The notes under the pieces: generated by a model
The model's input: only the letters and a program-made list of their open reading frames with translations
The model's database searches: none
Told to the model about the DNA's origin: nothing
Part shown: positions 13,787 to 25,159 of the stretch, one piece after another
How the letters are laid out: each line of letters opens with the position of its first letter
Numbering within the stretch: position 1 is the first letter of the stretch
Assembly: GCA_013399695.1 (NCBI GenBank)
Contig: VXAU01000969.1
Coordinates: 196,113 to 260,112 of the forward strand
Length of the DNA stretch: 64,000 bases
Direction: 5' to 3'
Origin: Formicarius rufipectus
Taxonomy: Eukaryota > Chordata > Aves > Passeriformes > Formicariidae
Made by a program: the position numbers and the translations under genes

Positions 13787-14182
13787 CACACTGAAATTAA
13801 CATTTGCTGGGTGGTCAAGGTAGCCAGCTGATAGTGCCTGTCTGTAGAACTTCTGATGTGTTTCATTTGATCTGGTAGTAAAACAATTAGTCTTAAAATA
13901 CAAGGTAACAGATGGAAAAATTAAATTCCATTAATTGTGGTTTGTAACGCGTGTCTTTCGGTGGAGCATTGTGAGTGATACAATCAGCCAGACTTGAAGG
14001 CAGTCCACCCTTTGTCTCATGTCCTAACACAACCTTTATCATGGTGCACTGGTTAACTTCATCATGATCTGAAGAAGAGCATTGTCTCCTGCTTTCTTGG
14101 GCTAGGATAATACTGTATGTTCCCTTCAGGATCAGAAATGGCAGCAGCAAACTTCAGCTACTCCTGTAACAGAAGGGTGTAG

Positions 14183-14199
14183 GTCTTCCATGTTGTTGT
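14183..14199. repeat. Left target-site duplication of the SINE-like element
   Basis: GTCTTCCATGTTGTTGT here recurs as GTCTTCCATGTAGTTGT at 14603-14619, 16 of 17 positions identical. The TTGTTG part merges with the AAC-repeat tail of the element on the - strand, so the exact inner boundary is ambiguous by a few bases. Confidence 0.8.
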
Positions 14200-14602
14200 T
14201 GTTGGCTGGACTTCGTGAACGAAGATTTTGGGACAAGCTTGCGCAATGGCTTTTTTAGGTGAGGCACAGTGTGCACAGAACTGGCCCCACTCCCTTTACT
14301 CCTGAGGTTCATCTTGCCACGGTCGAGCAGCTCGGACGGCGACAGCGAGTTCCTCGGGATTCGAACCAGCGTCCTCAGAGGAGGAGCCGGCTCCACAGGC
14401 GGGGGCTTACGCCACTCGGCAAACGCCCGCCGCCTCTCAAGTGTAACATACAAACAGCAAAGCAATAATGTCAGGCTGTTGAGAGATCCTGGGAGCCCAC
14501 GTGGGTCAGAGCACCAGAGGAAGACCTCGCCTTGTCCTTTCTGCCACCGAATGACACAAACTTGGCACGGCAGCCACGCCTGCAATATGAACTGGGGCAA
14601 AA

Positions 14603-14619
14603 GTCTTCCATGTAGTTGT
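14603..14619. repeat. Right target-site duplication of the SINE-like element
   Basis: GTCTTCCATGTAGTTGT is the partner of 14183-14199. It marks the 5' end of the - strand insertion. Confidence 0.8.
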
Positions 14620-14733
14620 ATGAGAGATACCATTAGTTAGATTCACCTACCATGGGACAGACCTCTATGCTATAATGGCTTGATACTCTCTTAGAAGTCT
14701 TCTGTTGTTTACTGTGGATGGATGGTTTCTCAG

Positions 14734-14878
14734 TCATAGAATAGCTTGGGTTGAAAAGGACCTTAAAGATCATCTAGATCCAACTGTCCTGCCATGGGCA
14801 GGGACATCTTCCACTAGACTAGATTGCTCAAAGCCCCATTTAACCTGACCTTGAACACTTTGAGGATTGGGGCATGAT
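14734..14878 (-). mobile_element. CR1 LINE 3' end fragment
   Basis: Begins on the + strand with TCATAGAATAGCTTGGGTTG, followed by AAGGACCTTAAAGATCATCTAG, a GCCATGGGCAGGGACATCTTCC-type segment and a GCTCAAAGCCCCATTTAACC-type segment. This is the reverse complement of the conserved CR1 3' untranslated end. It is a short 5'-truncated copy, antisense to PPP1R14C, about 115 bp to the right of the SINE-like element. Confidence 0.93.
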
Positions 14879-17800
14879 ACCATCTCTATGATAGGCACAG
14901 AAAACCAGATGAGAGAAATTCCAACTTTTGAGTCCTGGGCCTTGGCTAAAAAAAAAACTTTAAAAAAAAAAGTTGGGCTTTAGAGTGTTGCCCAACACAA
15001 ATGATTTTGATCAGATGAAGGCCTCATTCTGGAAGGTGTCTGCTCCTGAGTCATATCTGACTGTTTATATATTATGTGCTTTCATGTGTGTGAATTTTAG
15101 TTGTCATGTGATCAATGCATTTGATCAGTATATTTGATAGGGAAGATGACAAAAGGAGAAAGCTAACTTCCAGTGTTTCCAAGATACAGGATGGTGAAAG
15201 AAAAGCAAGCCTCACAGGAATGAGTAGCTGAAGTGTGAATCCAGGTAAATTCTTTGAGAAGATCCTTGAGGAAAGTTCCTTGAGTCTGCCAGAGGCTAGA
15301 AACTAGCCAGTGTTGTCCAGAAGGAGGAAACACATGATCATCTGATGGCTTGCTCAAGGTGTTCTCGCTCCTTGCTGTAAATATGTTGTATTGACTGAGT
15401 TCAAGATCTAGAAATTTTGAGCCCATATTATACAATCACAAGATAATTTAGAAAAACAAAGTTGGTCTGACTCCTTAATCGCTCTTGCCAGCAGTTTCTG
15501 AATGATGCCGGCAAACTTACTAATATGGCTTTGGCAAGACCAAGCCACTGTTATTGGAGGCCTACTGTGATAGGCACTTAGTTGCAAACACAAATGAGAT
15601 ATAATACTGCCTGAAAAATGTAGTGTTGATGTGTCTATTGATGGTGACTGCAATGCACTCAAGTGAGATGATGGTCGATCTATCCAAAAGCTGCTGGTAG
15701 TCCAAAAATCTCATCTAAGTTGTCTGGCCTCAAAGTAACATGCTCAAGATGAGGGCTATTTTGGACCTTGGAAAGATTCTGGATGACGGAAGACTTAAGT
15801 AATGTTTTGCTTGTGAACACAAAGGTGGCTTTCTAGAAGGACACTTTGAAAACTTCCCTTTTGTAAACTTGCAGAGATGGGGGCATCAGCTCACTGGACA
15901 CATCTCAGGACTGCATAGTAAAGCTCCCAGTTTGTCTGTTAAGTAAAACCCTGAATTTTAACTTCTAACTACAGCATTTTTCTGATGCTCTTTCATGTGT
16001 TCTATTGCCTGAAAGACACGTTTAAGCTTTTAACCTCTCCTCATGGGGATTTACAGAGAATTGGACTCAACACTTTTTAATCCTAAGCAAATTTTAGCTA
16101 CTTAGCTCGATGTAGTGCTAGAGCAGAAGGCATGTGGTGGTTTTAGCTATCATATGTCCAGGGAGCAGTACACGTAGGCATAACCTGTGTTCTTTACAGC
16201 CCTGTAAGCAAAGCATGATGGCATTTTGGAAAAATGTTAAAACACTTGTTTCTGGAGAAGCCTAAGAGCAAGGCCCCTGCATGATGAGTAGGCAAAGAGG
16301 CTACTGTAGCATGAAGAGGCACATTTTAGCAGAACAGAACACTGTGTAGCTGTACATCTTACCAGAAACCTTCTCCTCTAATGTGGCAAAGCTTGTGCTC
16401 TGCTGAACCAAACTTCAATTCTGCTTGGTTAGTTGTTCAGAGCATCTCTCTTTGTTGTGAGGATCAAAGTACTACCTGGAAGGTATATGTGAGGTGAAGT
16501 GTCTGAGATTGCTGTCACACAAACTCTGAAACAACAGTTTTAGTGAAGAGCAGAATGTATTTTGAAATTTGACTTGTTAACAGTTCCTTTTAATAAGACA
16601 CATGCTGAGCTGGTTTCCCTCTTTGGAATTCAAAGGCTGAAGAGTTAATATTCTATTTCAGTCCCACCTCTCCTGATTTACTTGTTACACATTTATTTAT
16701 TTTTTTATTAAGATGCAAACCAGTTGATTTCACAATTCAGTAGTTTCTTGATGTAGTACAGATGATACTGGCTGATTTCACATTTTTGCACCTTTTAATG
16801 AACTTAAGCATATCTTAGCATAGTGCCTGGCATGCTCTGGACTTCAGGATTGGAGCCTTGGGAAAGTCACTAGTTTAACCTTGATTCTTTTGATGCCAGC
16901 TTTTCTAGGAGGAGGAACTGAGCTGAAATTGCTGAGATTTATCTTATAATTTTGGAACTAGCAGAGAGCTGTTTTGTGTCTCTTCGTAATAGCTGGCCCT
17001 GACAGTTTAACAGAGCTTATTGACCATCTGCTTTGTCTAGTTTGCCACATGGCAGAGTAACAACTAACCCAAAATACTGGCTGCATAGTGTATTAATTAA
17101 ATGACTTACTTGTGAACACTGTCAAGGTACTAAGTTGATTGATATTGTACATTTAACTTGAAGAGTTTTGTCCTTTCTCTTGCTGCAGTCACTGGGTATT
17201 GAGCTGAAGAACATAAGATTGGTGGTGTTTGACTGTATGTTGGTGTCCCTATTTGTGTCCTTGCCCTCTGTCTTCTGTTAACCCACATTCAACAGATGGG
17301 ACTCGGAGTATATTACAGTCTTATTCCCCTGCTGCTACTTCTGACTGCTGTTCTTTGCCTCTCACAAAGCTAGCAAAAGCAACAGCTGTTTCATAATTTC
17401 TCTAAGGGAGAACTATAGCAATGGGGCAGGGAGAGAGACTAAAAAAACAAGCCATCTTGCTTGCATGAGACTGGCAAAAAAAAGTCATCCTTGTCTCTTT
17501 TTTTTGTGGGGCAATATCTCTTCTGAGAACACTTTTCATGTTCTTCAGTGTTTGTGTTCCTGGATATACAAAGCGTCTTTCTCCAAGGTGAGAGCAGAAG
17601 TTGAGAGCTTTAATCAAATGACATTGGTTATGTCTGCATATCTCTAGCTGGAGAAACCTGACTGTGGGCTGCTTGTTAGTGTGACTAATTCTGCTCAAAG
17701 GCACAGACCCCTGGGAAAGCAGTTTTTAAATCCAGACTGTGTTGGTGGCAGGGACATATAACATGCTCTCTGAAAGGGATGTGGCAAGACTTTGGCAATA

Positions 17801-20800
17801 TCCAACAACTGTCTGCTTGATCAGGGAATATGCTGTAGGTAGCATCTCTGCATGCAGAAGCTGAATCCCGTTGAGCTTGTTATAATGAACAGATGGCTTG
17901 TTAATATGCTCTGCTGGGCTATGGCAAGCCATGCTTCTTCAAGGCTTTACCACCTATGCTGTCACTGCAGACATTTGTGTACATACTTTTTCTTCTGGTA
18001 ATTTTCTGTAACAACAGGTAAGTGTTCATGCATATGTGGATGTAGGTGCATATTTATGGTTCATTAAAATGATCCTGAAAGGGTAGTGTATATATATGTG
18101 TGTGCTCTGTGTATATAGTATGGGTTGGGTGGTGTAACATGAAATAGTATTGCAATTCAGTGTGACATCAGTCTGAATGAAGCTGCTGTTTGGAAGTATT
18201 TCTAATATACCTAAGCTGCTGGAAATGCTTTGCACAGTATGGAAACAGCTTCAGGAGAAAACTGAAAGACTACTGTACTCATTTGGGTTCTGTCTGAAAA
18301 GCTGTGTGTAGCTGGCTGCAGACAAGGCCCCTGATAACACACCCTTGTTTAGGCTCTCAAAACTCAGTGCTAACCAGAAGCGTAACTCTGTGTTCTGGAC
18401 TTCCAGGAGTTGCAGAGGATCTCTGATTTACATCAAAGTGCTTTGGATCCCAGGTAGTCTTGATGTGTGTACTATCCTACAGAACCAGGAAACTATTTAA
18501 GAAATGAGATCTTGAGTATGCATGCGAGTTCTCTGCTTTCTGAGTATCTCTGGTATTCCAGATAATTGAAGGATGGCGCCTTCTGACATTTAAAGGATAC
18601 TTGAGAAAATTACACTCCCCTTAAAATCTTTTTTCCTCCCTGCCATTTTTTCCCCTCTCCTGTGTTAATTAACATACTTAAGAGCAGTCTAACTTTTTTG
18701 TCTATCACTTGAAAACCTGAGGATTATGACCCCTCTGCTAGGGCTCCAACCCTGGTAATAAAGGGCTAGACTAGATTCAGCTTAAAAAAAATACGTCTTG
18801 GAGTTGTACTTCAGGCTGGGAAATAGTTTAAGCAGTTTACTTTAGCATGTAGATGGGAGCTGTACTGCTAAGAAGTGGGTGGAGGGGACACAAAAAAGTG
18901 TTCATCCTTTTAGTTCAGCCTAATTGCAATTTCTCTGCTCTTGCTGTTGCCGCTCTGTGAGTTCACCTCATTTAAGGGCCCTCGTCAGTCCTGAGGCTCT
19001 GTTTGCCTGCATCATCTTTCCACTATAGTGATTTGTGAGGGCTAACAGCTGTTGCATGAGCATCTGGAATTTTTATGGTGCTACTGGAAAATATTGCCTG
19101 TTTGTGTATCTGAGGAGCAGAGGAATGTCTCAGTGCTTTGGCCCCATACTGTTCTGAGTTTGCTGACACTGTCATGATCATGTAGTTCACCACAAGTTTT
19201 CATTATCCAGTGTGAAAAGGTCTGCCACATATTTGCTGCTGGCAAGATAGTTTGTTGTGGAAGATGATAGGGTCTTTAGCATTTAAAAAGTAAAACTGTA
19301 AGTAAATTAGAAGCTTCGGGATTTACTTCAGTTTTTTACTTTTGTACCAAACCAAAACAACAAATATCTTGTTTTACATTATACTTTACTTCTGTATGCC
19401 TTAAGTTACTTTTCAGGCCATGGTTATAGAACTACAAAGCTTTTATTTCTTAAAATATATATATGTATATCTCTACATAACCCATAACTTGTTTCTTTTG
19501 GTATGCTGCTGGGAAGAAAAACACTTTCTTCTTCTGCCCGCGGCCATTTCCATCAATGCATATGATTAGAAATTGCTGGCAAGTCCTGACTTTGCATGTT
19601 TGTGTCTCTGTGAAAAATGAAGGAAAATATTTCCACATATATTTGACATCTGCTTAAGAAATATAAATCTTGAAGAAGGAGAACAAATTTCAGGCTGACC
19701 ACAGCAAAGTGAAAATTTGGTTGAAAAAGTGCACTCTTTAGGGGTCAAGGGTGCTGAGATGGAAGTTCCTGGTGCTGAATGCCACCTTGGAAGGCAGTTA
19801 GGCTGGTATATGTTCTTAAAACAGTGGTTGCAGATAATCTGCAGGCTCTGCCAAGTGATAGATGCTCAGTTTTCGTTTTCAACATGGCAACACAATTTAT
19901 GAGGTTTCTGGGCAATTCAGAGTGCAATTCATTGGCTGTAAGCAAAGGTTAGCTTCTCTTGGGATAGGTACATGTGCCTATAGGGGATATATTGGAATAG
20001 GTAGCAGAATGCAGGAGGAGCTGGGAGTTAGAAGGGTGTTCTGGGAGCTTTTCTTTGAGTCGTTCAATGGGCTTCTTTGCAATGAATTCTTCTCTTGCAT
20101 TTGTGCCCTAATGGCAAGGATGTGGTTTTGATGTGGAAATAGTGTCTCCTTACAACCAGTTTTTTGGAAACTCTCAGGAAAGTGTGAATGTGTTTACTTG
20201 AAACAAATGAATGTAAAGGCATTTTTGACACACTTTTGGGAGCTTTTAAATAGACGTATCTAAAATGCTAGCTAAAGCCTAAATTCCTTTCAAATATGCT
20301 ACACTTGAGTGTAATGAAAGACTTCTGGAAAAAATGGGTGGGCTAAAACTAACTGACAATTAGGTATTAACTAAAGTGAAATGAAATTATGTGACTGAGC
20401 CCATGAGCACATGTCAGGTAGTGAAAAGGTGCTTTTGCAAGTGTGAAGGAAGGGTGATGCTGCATTATAGAAATCCCAGTTAACAAACAGCTGGGAAGAC
20501 ATCACTTGAATGTGAGAAAGAAATCTGAATGCTTCCGATGAAAATCCATATTTTGAAAGGAATTAATACACCCATAAAAATGGCAGAAAATATAGTCTGA
20601 ACTTATATGTTCAGTTTTCACCTTCCAGTACTTACTTGTTTTCTCTGTTTTCCAGCGATATAAATTTTTAAGATGAGACAGGTATTATATTGTGAAGTTG
20701 TTTACAAAATGGAGATTTCTTTGTATATTTCCTAATGGCTTAGTCTATTTTGTAAGTAGAGAAGAACTGGGGAAATGTGCCTTTTTCTGACTTAGCAGCT

Positions 20801-23800
20801 GTGTCTGCATTGGCATCATGATGTCTCTTCCTTGGAGACTAGTCAAGAATTTCCTAGCCAGGGGAGGAAAGCACAAAGAGGTGTTTTGTGGCATTTTGTA
20901 ACATGACCAAGAGTAGTGGCCATGTTTCTGTTGTACCGGGCAGTTACATCAGTGTCACAGTCAAAACCATCTGATATTTAAGGCCTCTCACAATTTTTCT
21001 GAAGTTATCAAATACCCACATGGTAAAATAAGAGTAAATAGCAAGTTGTAGCTGACTCTCAACTTTCATTTCCTGACTAAACCAATGGAAGTATTTAAAT
21101 AAATGATGGAGCCATGAACCAAGCAAGGCCTGCCTAACTGTGTTTTTTGGCCAGCTTGGGATTCCTAGAAGCTGTTCTGTTCCAAGTCAGAGCCTATTTT
21201 GGTTTCTCACTGCTGGGTGCTTTACAGCAGGAGTTCTGAGCAAGTGCTTCCTAAACAGCTGCTCATACAAGAACTACTGTGTATGGACAGACCAGAGTCA
21301 GCGCTGCAAGTGTGTGACCCCTGACTAGTGTTTCAGTCACCCATTCAAGCAGCAGATAAATACCAAACTAAAAATAGCAAGTCCAGGGCCGAGGATAAGT
21401 ATTTGCAGTCACCTACATAATAGGCTTTTTTGAAAACTTGTTAAAACACAGGATACCAAGAAATTGATTTGATTAAAAAAACTCTAAGTAGTGTGTGTAT
21501 ATATTTGTTCTACTTTTACAAAATTCCATTTAGGAACTAATTAGAGGAAAAGCTACTCCTGTTGATTCTTTGCAAATTATTTCCTTAGCTCTCATATAAT
21601 AATAATAATGAATAAATATAAAAACCAACCAAACAAAAAACCACACAAAAAACCCCCCAAAAACAAACAAACTGAGAGGGTAAAATTTTTTAACAGAAGT
21701 GGGGAAAACTAAAAGGTTCTGTTATTTATCTTTATTGGCTGAGGCACCTGCGCAAGCCTCCAGTGCTGTTTATGGTGTTGCAGGATGCATCCAACTTTGT
21801 AAGAGTCACCTGCCTGCTGCTGATGGGAGAATGCAGCCAGTGAAATGTGACAGCCACCCCAGGCATCTAAATAAAAAGGCATGGTCTTCTGAAAGAGCAC
21901 AGAAAATCTTCCTTCCAGCCAAGAAAACTTGATGGGTGTGTTGGTGACTGACAATAAGCAATGTATCTGCTAGGCAAGCCCATCCTCAACTGAGCTGGCA
22001 GAGTTTGAAGTTCTGTAAAACTCCGTTTAGTTCTCCTAACACATTATTCTTTCAATAGCAGCTTTGTGGTCCTGCTAACAAGCAAGATGGACAACTGTGG
22101 AAAGAGAGGGACCAAGATTTCTTCTTCTGCAGAGACACTTGTAGAGTATTTCAATGAGGTCATCGTGGCGTTCTCATATAGTCTATAAAAGCATGAAGGC
22201 AATTCTGGCAGTAGTGGTCACACTGGTGCTGGAATATACAGTGAATATTAATAGCCAGTTAGCCATACTGATTAAAGAGAGCCCCTGACTTCCATTTGAA
22301 AATCTCATTGCTGTCACTCCTGGGTGTGGGTAGGCCAGAATCTGCATTGAAACAGTTTGTGGAAATGAAGATACTTCATCTATTACAAGTTATTAACATT
22401 ATAAAACTCTAGCTTCAAGTTGATATTTCAATGGTTTTTCAACTACTTGCTCTGTTTGCTAAGTAGTGCCATTTTTCATTCAAAGCTTTGTGTTGGCAAA
22501 ACTGTGTGACACTAAGGCAGTTTAGATGTGATGTGCAGCATATCTCTGTGGTGCAGCAGAACACAGGAGCAGGGGAGCGGTCCCGGTTTTCTGTTGCTCA
22601 ATTCAGAAAACCTGTAGTTGCATGGTCTCTATAGATTGAGTTCTCCGTCTCCCTTTCACTGAATAACTTCAGTAAGTGGTTTGGCAATACTTGTACCTGT
22701 CTCAGCGTACTTCGGCTTAACCCTCCCTTTCCCCTCTTTCAGGTGAATTTTGACACAATTGGCCATCTTATTTTTCTCCCACCCCTTATACAGGGTAAAA
22801 TGTCATTCTAACCATTGTTGTGATGTAGGAGCTAGCAGCTGACTTAGATTGAGTGCCTGTATCTGTAAGGAGTTTGTCCAGGGAGAATCATGGTGTGTTG
22901 CCATCACCTTTCTGCCCTTTAGCTTTCTAGTTGAAGGAAATGCGGAACTGCAATGGAATCTGCAAGGACAGCAGCTGCCTCTGTGTTCAGTGTCAGTGCA
23001 AGCAGGCTTGTGTTCTGGGGCAGGGTGAAGATATTTTGGGAAGCTGGGTAGGGGGACCTGTGCTCTGGATATGGATGTATTTTCCCTGTCTTCTTTCACA
23101 GAGGCTTGCCCATAAAGGAATCTTTCACATGAATTGCATTGAGGGATGATGTTCTTATTTCTGCCCAAAACCCTAATCCCTCCTTGGTGATAGAGGAGCC
23201 CCACATGAAATAACAGTACAGAAGAGTTGTGCCTTTCTGTATCACCTAAGTACCAGGATTGTGCTGTTGCCCTTTTTGTGTACTTGTGTGCTATTTTGCA
23301 ATAAAAACTTCAGGGTGCACTTCTTTAGAAGGGCTGATTCTTTGAATGGAACTTGGAATTGGAATAGCATCTGTCTACTTCATCTGCTCCACTGTCACTT
23401 GAGAGCAAAGAGGAGAGACTGATCTGTGGCAGTGCCAGCTCGAAACAAACAACAATGGTTTACAGAGACTTAGGGAAGAGAAAGCCAGCTTGAGTAATGA
23501 GATGGAAGAACTTGGCTGGAGTGGGTGCTCATCCCCTACTTATTAAAAATACCACTTGTTAATTGCTTTAATGAGGTTCATAACTAGAATTTTAAGTGTT
23601 TTGCGTGTACAGCCATTGCCCTGTTAGTATATTTTTCATTTACATTTGAATTCTGAAGCTGTAGCTGTACCTAATTCCGGGTACACACATGAACATTAAG
23701 ATGCCCTTATACTTAAGTGATTCCCAGAAGTTTTTAAATTTGTTTTGTGCCATGTCTTTTCTTCATAATAGTTTCTAAGTAAGGAAGTTGGAGCTGTTCT

Positions 23801-24834
23801 TGGCTATTGATAAGTAATACTAACGTACTGGAGTAGTGCCCCAGTTTGCCTGGGGTGATATCCTTATACAGGGATTGTCCTGCTTGATGTCATTCTGTTC
23901 TGAATTCCTTCCTCCTTCCCATCACCCAAAACCAAGTCACCCAAACCAGTGACCCTCATGACTTACGCTTTCTAGGCAACTTGCAATAGTACTGATTGAC
24001 AAGCTCTATTTTCAGGTAATATAACTCGGAGAGAGCATCTTCCTGTTGTTGGACTGTATAAAATCTCTAAACCTGTCATTCTGGAGACTTATTAAATCAA
24101 AACTTTGTGTCCCTCTTTTGCTTGTAAGGGACGTACTGCTCAAACCGATCTGGTATCTGTATGATAGGAAAATAGAATAGAGATGGTGGTAGATATGGAG
24201 GAGGCCAAGAATTCCTAGCCATACTGTTTCAGGGAAGGTTGGCTAGGTTGCAGGATGGGTATGCTTTTCCAGTTCTCCAAGGAGCTTGGTGATATCCTTT
24301 TCACCTTGTAATCCTGTGGTTTTTCTCAGTATATGTCTCTGACTGGGAGCAACACACACCTAAGTTGCATATTGTCATGAGTTTTGGGATGCTACTAGGC
24401 TATGGTTTAGACGTTGGAGCTTGAGTGTGCTCCCTGTTCCCAGGGTTCAGACATGAATCTCCAACAGATCTCCTTATTGGGATTTCCTTGTAATATGATG
24501 TGCACTTCCTAATATAAATGTCAGGCTATTACTTACCTACTCACCAAAGTAGGGTGAATTGGCATATGCAGACAGGCTTTAGCTATTTCTTTCTTTTCTG
24601 AGCCGGGTGGATGTGGGTAAGCTTTGGTCTGGAAATCTATTCCTCTGTTACTAAACTATGGCACTTGAATGTACATGCTCTGCCAAGAGGGTTTATTTTC
24701 TCTGAAAGCTGCCCTAGGGCAGCTATATTTTCTGGACCATACAGTTTGTGCACACAGGCTGAGCAAGCTGCAGTCCAGGTGTGCCTGCCTATGTGGACGC
24801 TATCATAGTGTGTGTTTCTGTCCATCGGTCTCAC
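14879..24834. other. Intronic DNA without recognised gene
   Basis: About 10 kb of AT-rich sequence with no recognisable exon, RNA gene or transposon, apart from an A-rich tract at 21598-21675 (listed separately). Open frames are at chance level; those over 100 codons (17402-17704 - and 22803-23204 -) lack domains, signal peptides or splice context. Confidence 0.5.
21598..21675. repeat. A-rich low-complexity tract (TAA and AAAC/AACC repeats)
   Basis: Starts with TAATAATAATAATGAATAAATA and continues with ACCAACCAAACAAAA and AAACAAACAAAC motifs. It is a simple repeat, possibly a decayed retroposon tail on the + strand. Confidence 0.8.
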
Positions 24835-25159
24835 CTTTTCTGCAGGTTTGTTCCATCCTGTTCATTGCTAGATTTTGATGAATCCTAGGTCGTCTCTCTC
24901 TCTCTGCTTCATAGCAAGGTGTGTAGTCCTTCATACAGAGCTCCATAAACATTGTTCTTGGCATTACTATCGATTTAACAACTGGGTAACACATTTGAAA
25001 AATGTAAAACTTGTCCACGTTTAAATAATCTGAGCTGGGAAGATTCTCAGTAAGTGCCTGCTTCATATAGAATATATTGGAAAGGTTTTTGGGTAGGGCT
25101 GCAATTATTTCTGATGTGGAGATTAAAATCAGGAGGAAAAACAAAGTGGTTTTCCACAT
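24835..25159 (-). CDS. Putative first coding exon of an unidentified secreted protein
   Basis: I do not recognise this protein. On the - strand an open frame starts with ATG at 25159-25157 and encodes 108 residues before a consensus-like donor (AAAG|GTGAGA; GT at 24834-24833), which would give a phase-1 junction. Without the splice the frame runs only ten codons further to about 24803. Residues 1-20 (MWKTTLFFLLILISTSEIIA) look like a cleavable signal peptide: one positive charge, a leucine/isoleucine core and small residues near the end. The mature part has an NLS glycosylation sequon at 25-27, cysteines at 57, 75, 82 and 106, and a basic stretch ERERRPR around 86-92 that partly reflects a short CT-repeat. 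A possible acceptor (CCTCAG, AG at 25164-25163) lies two bases before the exon-like start at 25162. It would be antisense in PPP1R14C intron 1. Frames of this length also arise by chance in 64 kb, so this is a candidate only. Confidence 0.25.

Larger units (their letters stand above)
6931..14182. other. Intronic DNA without recognised gene
   Basis: AT-rich unique-looking DNA. Apart from two T/G-rich low-complexity tracts (listed separately) no exon, RNA gene or transposon was recognised. The longest open frame (8590-8955 +, 121 codons) runs through the T/G tract and codes mostly F, V, L and C, which is a translation artefact of the repeat. Confidence 0.5.
14183..14619 (-). mobile_element. SINE-like retroposon with tRNA-type promoter, flanked by 17-bp TSDs
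   Basis: Two direct repeats flank the unit: 14183-14199 and 14603-14619, 17 bp with one mismatch, as expected for target-primed reverse transcription. The ~403-bp body reads on the - strand. A box-A-like sequence TGCCGAGTGGCGTAAGC (14405-14421) and a perfect box B GGTTCGAATCC (14357-14367) span 65 nt, the spacing found in class II tRNAs (Ser/Leu). The acceptor stem does not pair, as is usual for a tRNA-derived SINE rather than a functional tRNA. Towards the 3' end come an A6 run, a 6-bp stem-loop (14211-14224) and an AAC-repeat tail that runs into the left TSD. About 180 nt precede box A, which is unusual because SINE promoters normally sit at the 5' end; the element may be composite. The tail is unlike CR1. 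A 159-codon frame (14154-14633, -) crosses the whole insertion and even runs past the TSDs; it is not a protein gene. The family name is not known to me. Confidence 0.75.

Noticed and set aside
14341..14425. Functional tRNA-Ser/Leu gene on the - strand
   Set aside because: Box A and B fit, but the would-be acceptor stem does not pair and the unit is embedded in a TSD-flanked retroposon; a SINE promoter explains it better.
14154..14633. 159-codon open frame on the - strand, the longest in the window
   Set aside because: It runs through the whole SINE-like insertion, including the tRNA-type boxes and both TSDs, so it is a by-product of a GC-richer non-coding element.
17971..18017. Possible 47-bp exon between CTGCAG and a GTAAGT donor, coding a hydrophobic stretch
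   Set aside because: The acceptor pyrimidine tract is weak and the segment too short to judge; donors like this are common by chance.
22803..23204. 133-codon - strand frame with several cysteines
   Set aside because: No signal peptide or family pattern, low-complexity-like composition and no splice context; chance frame.
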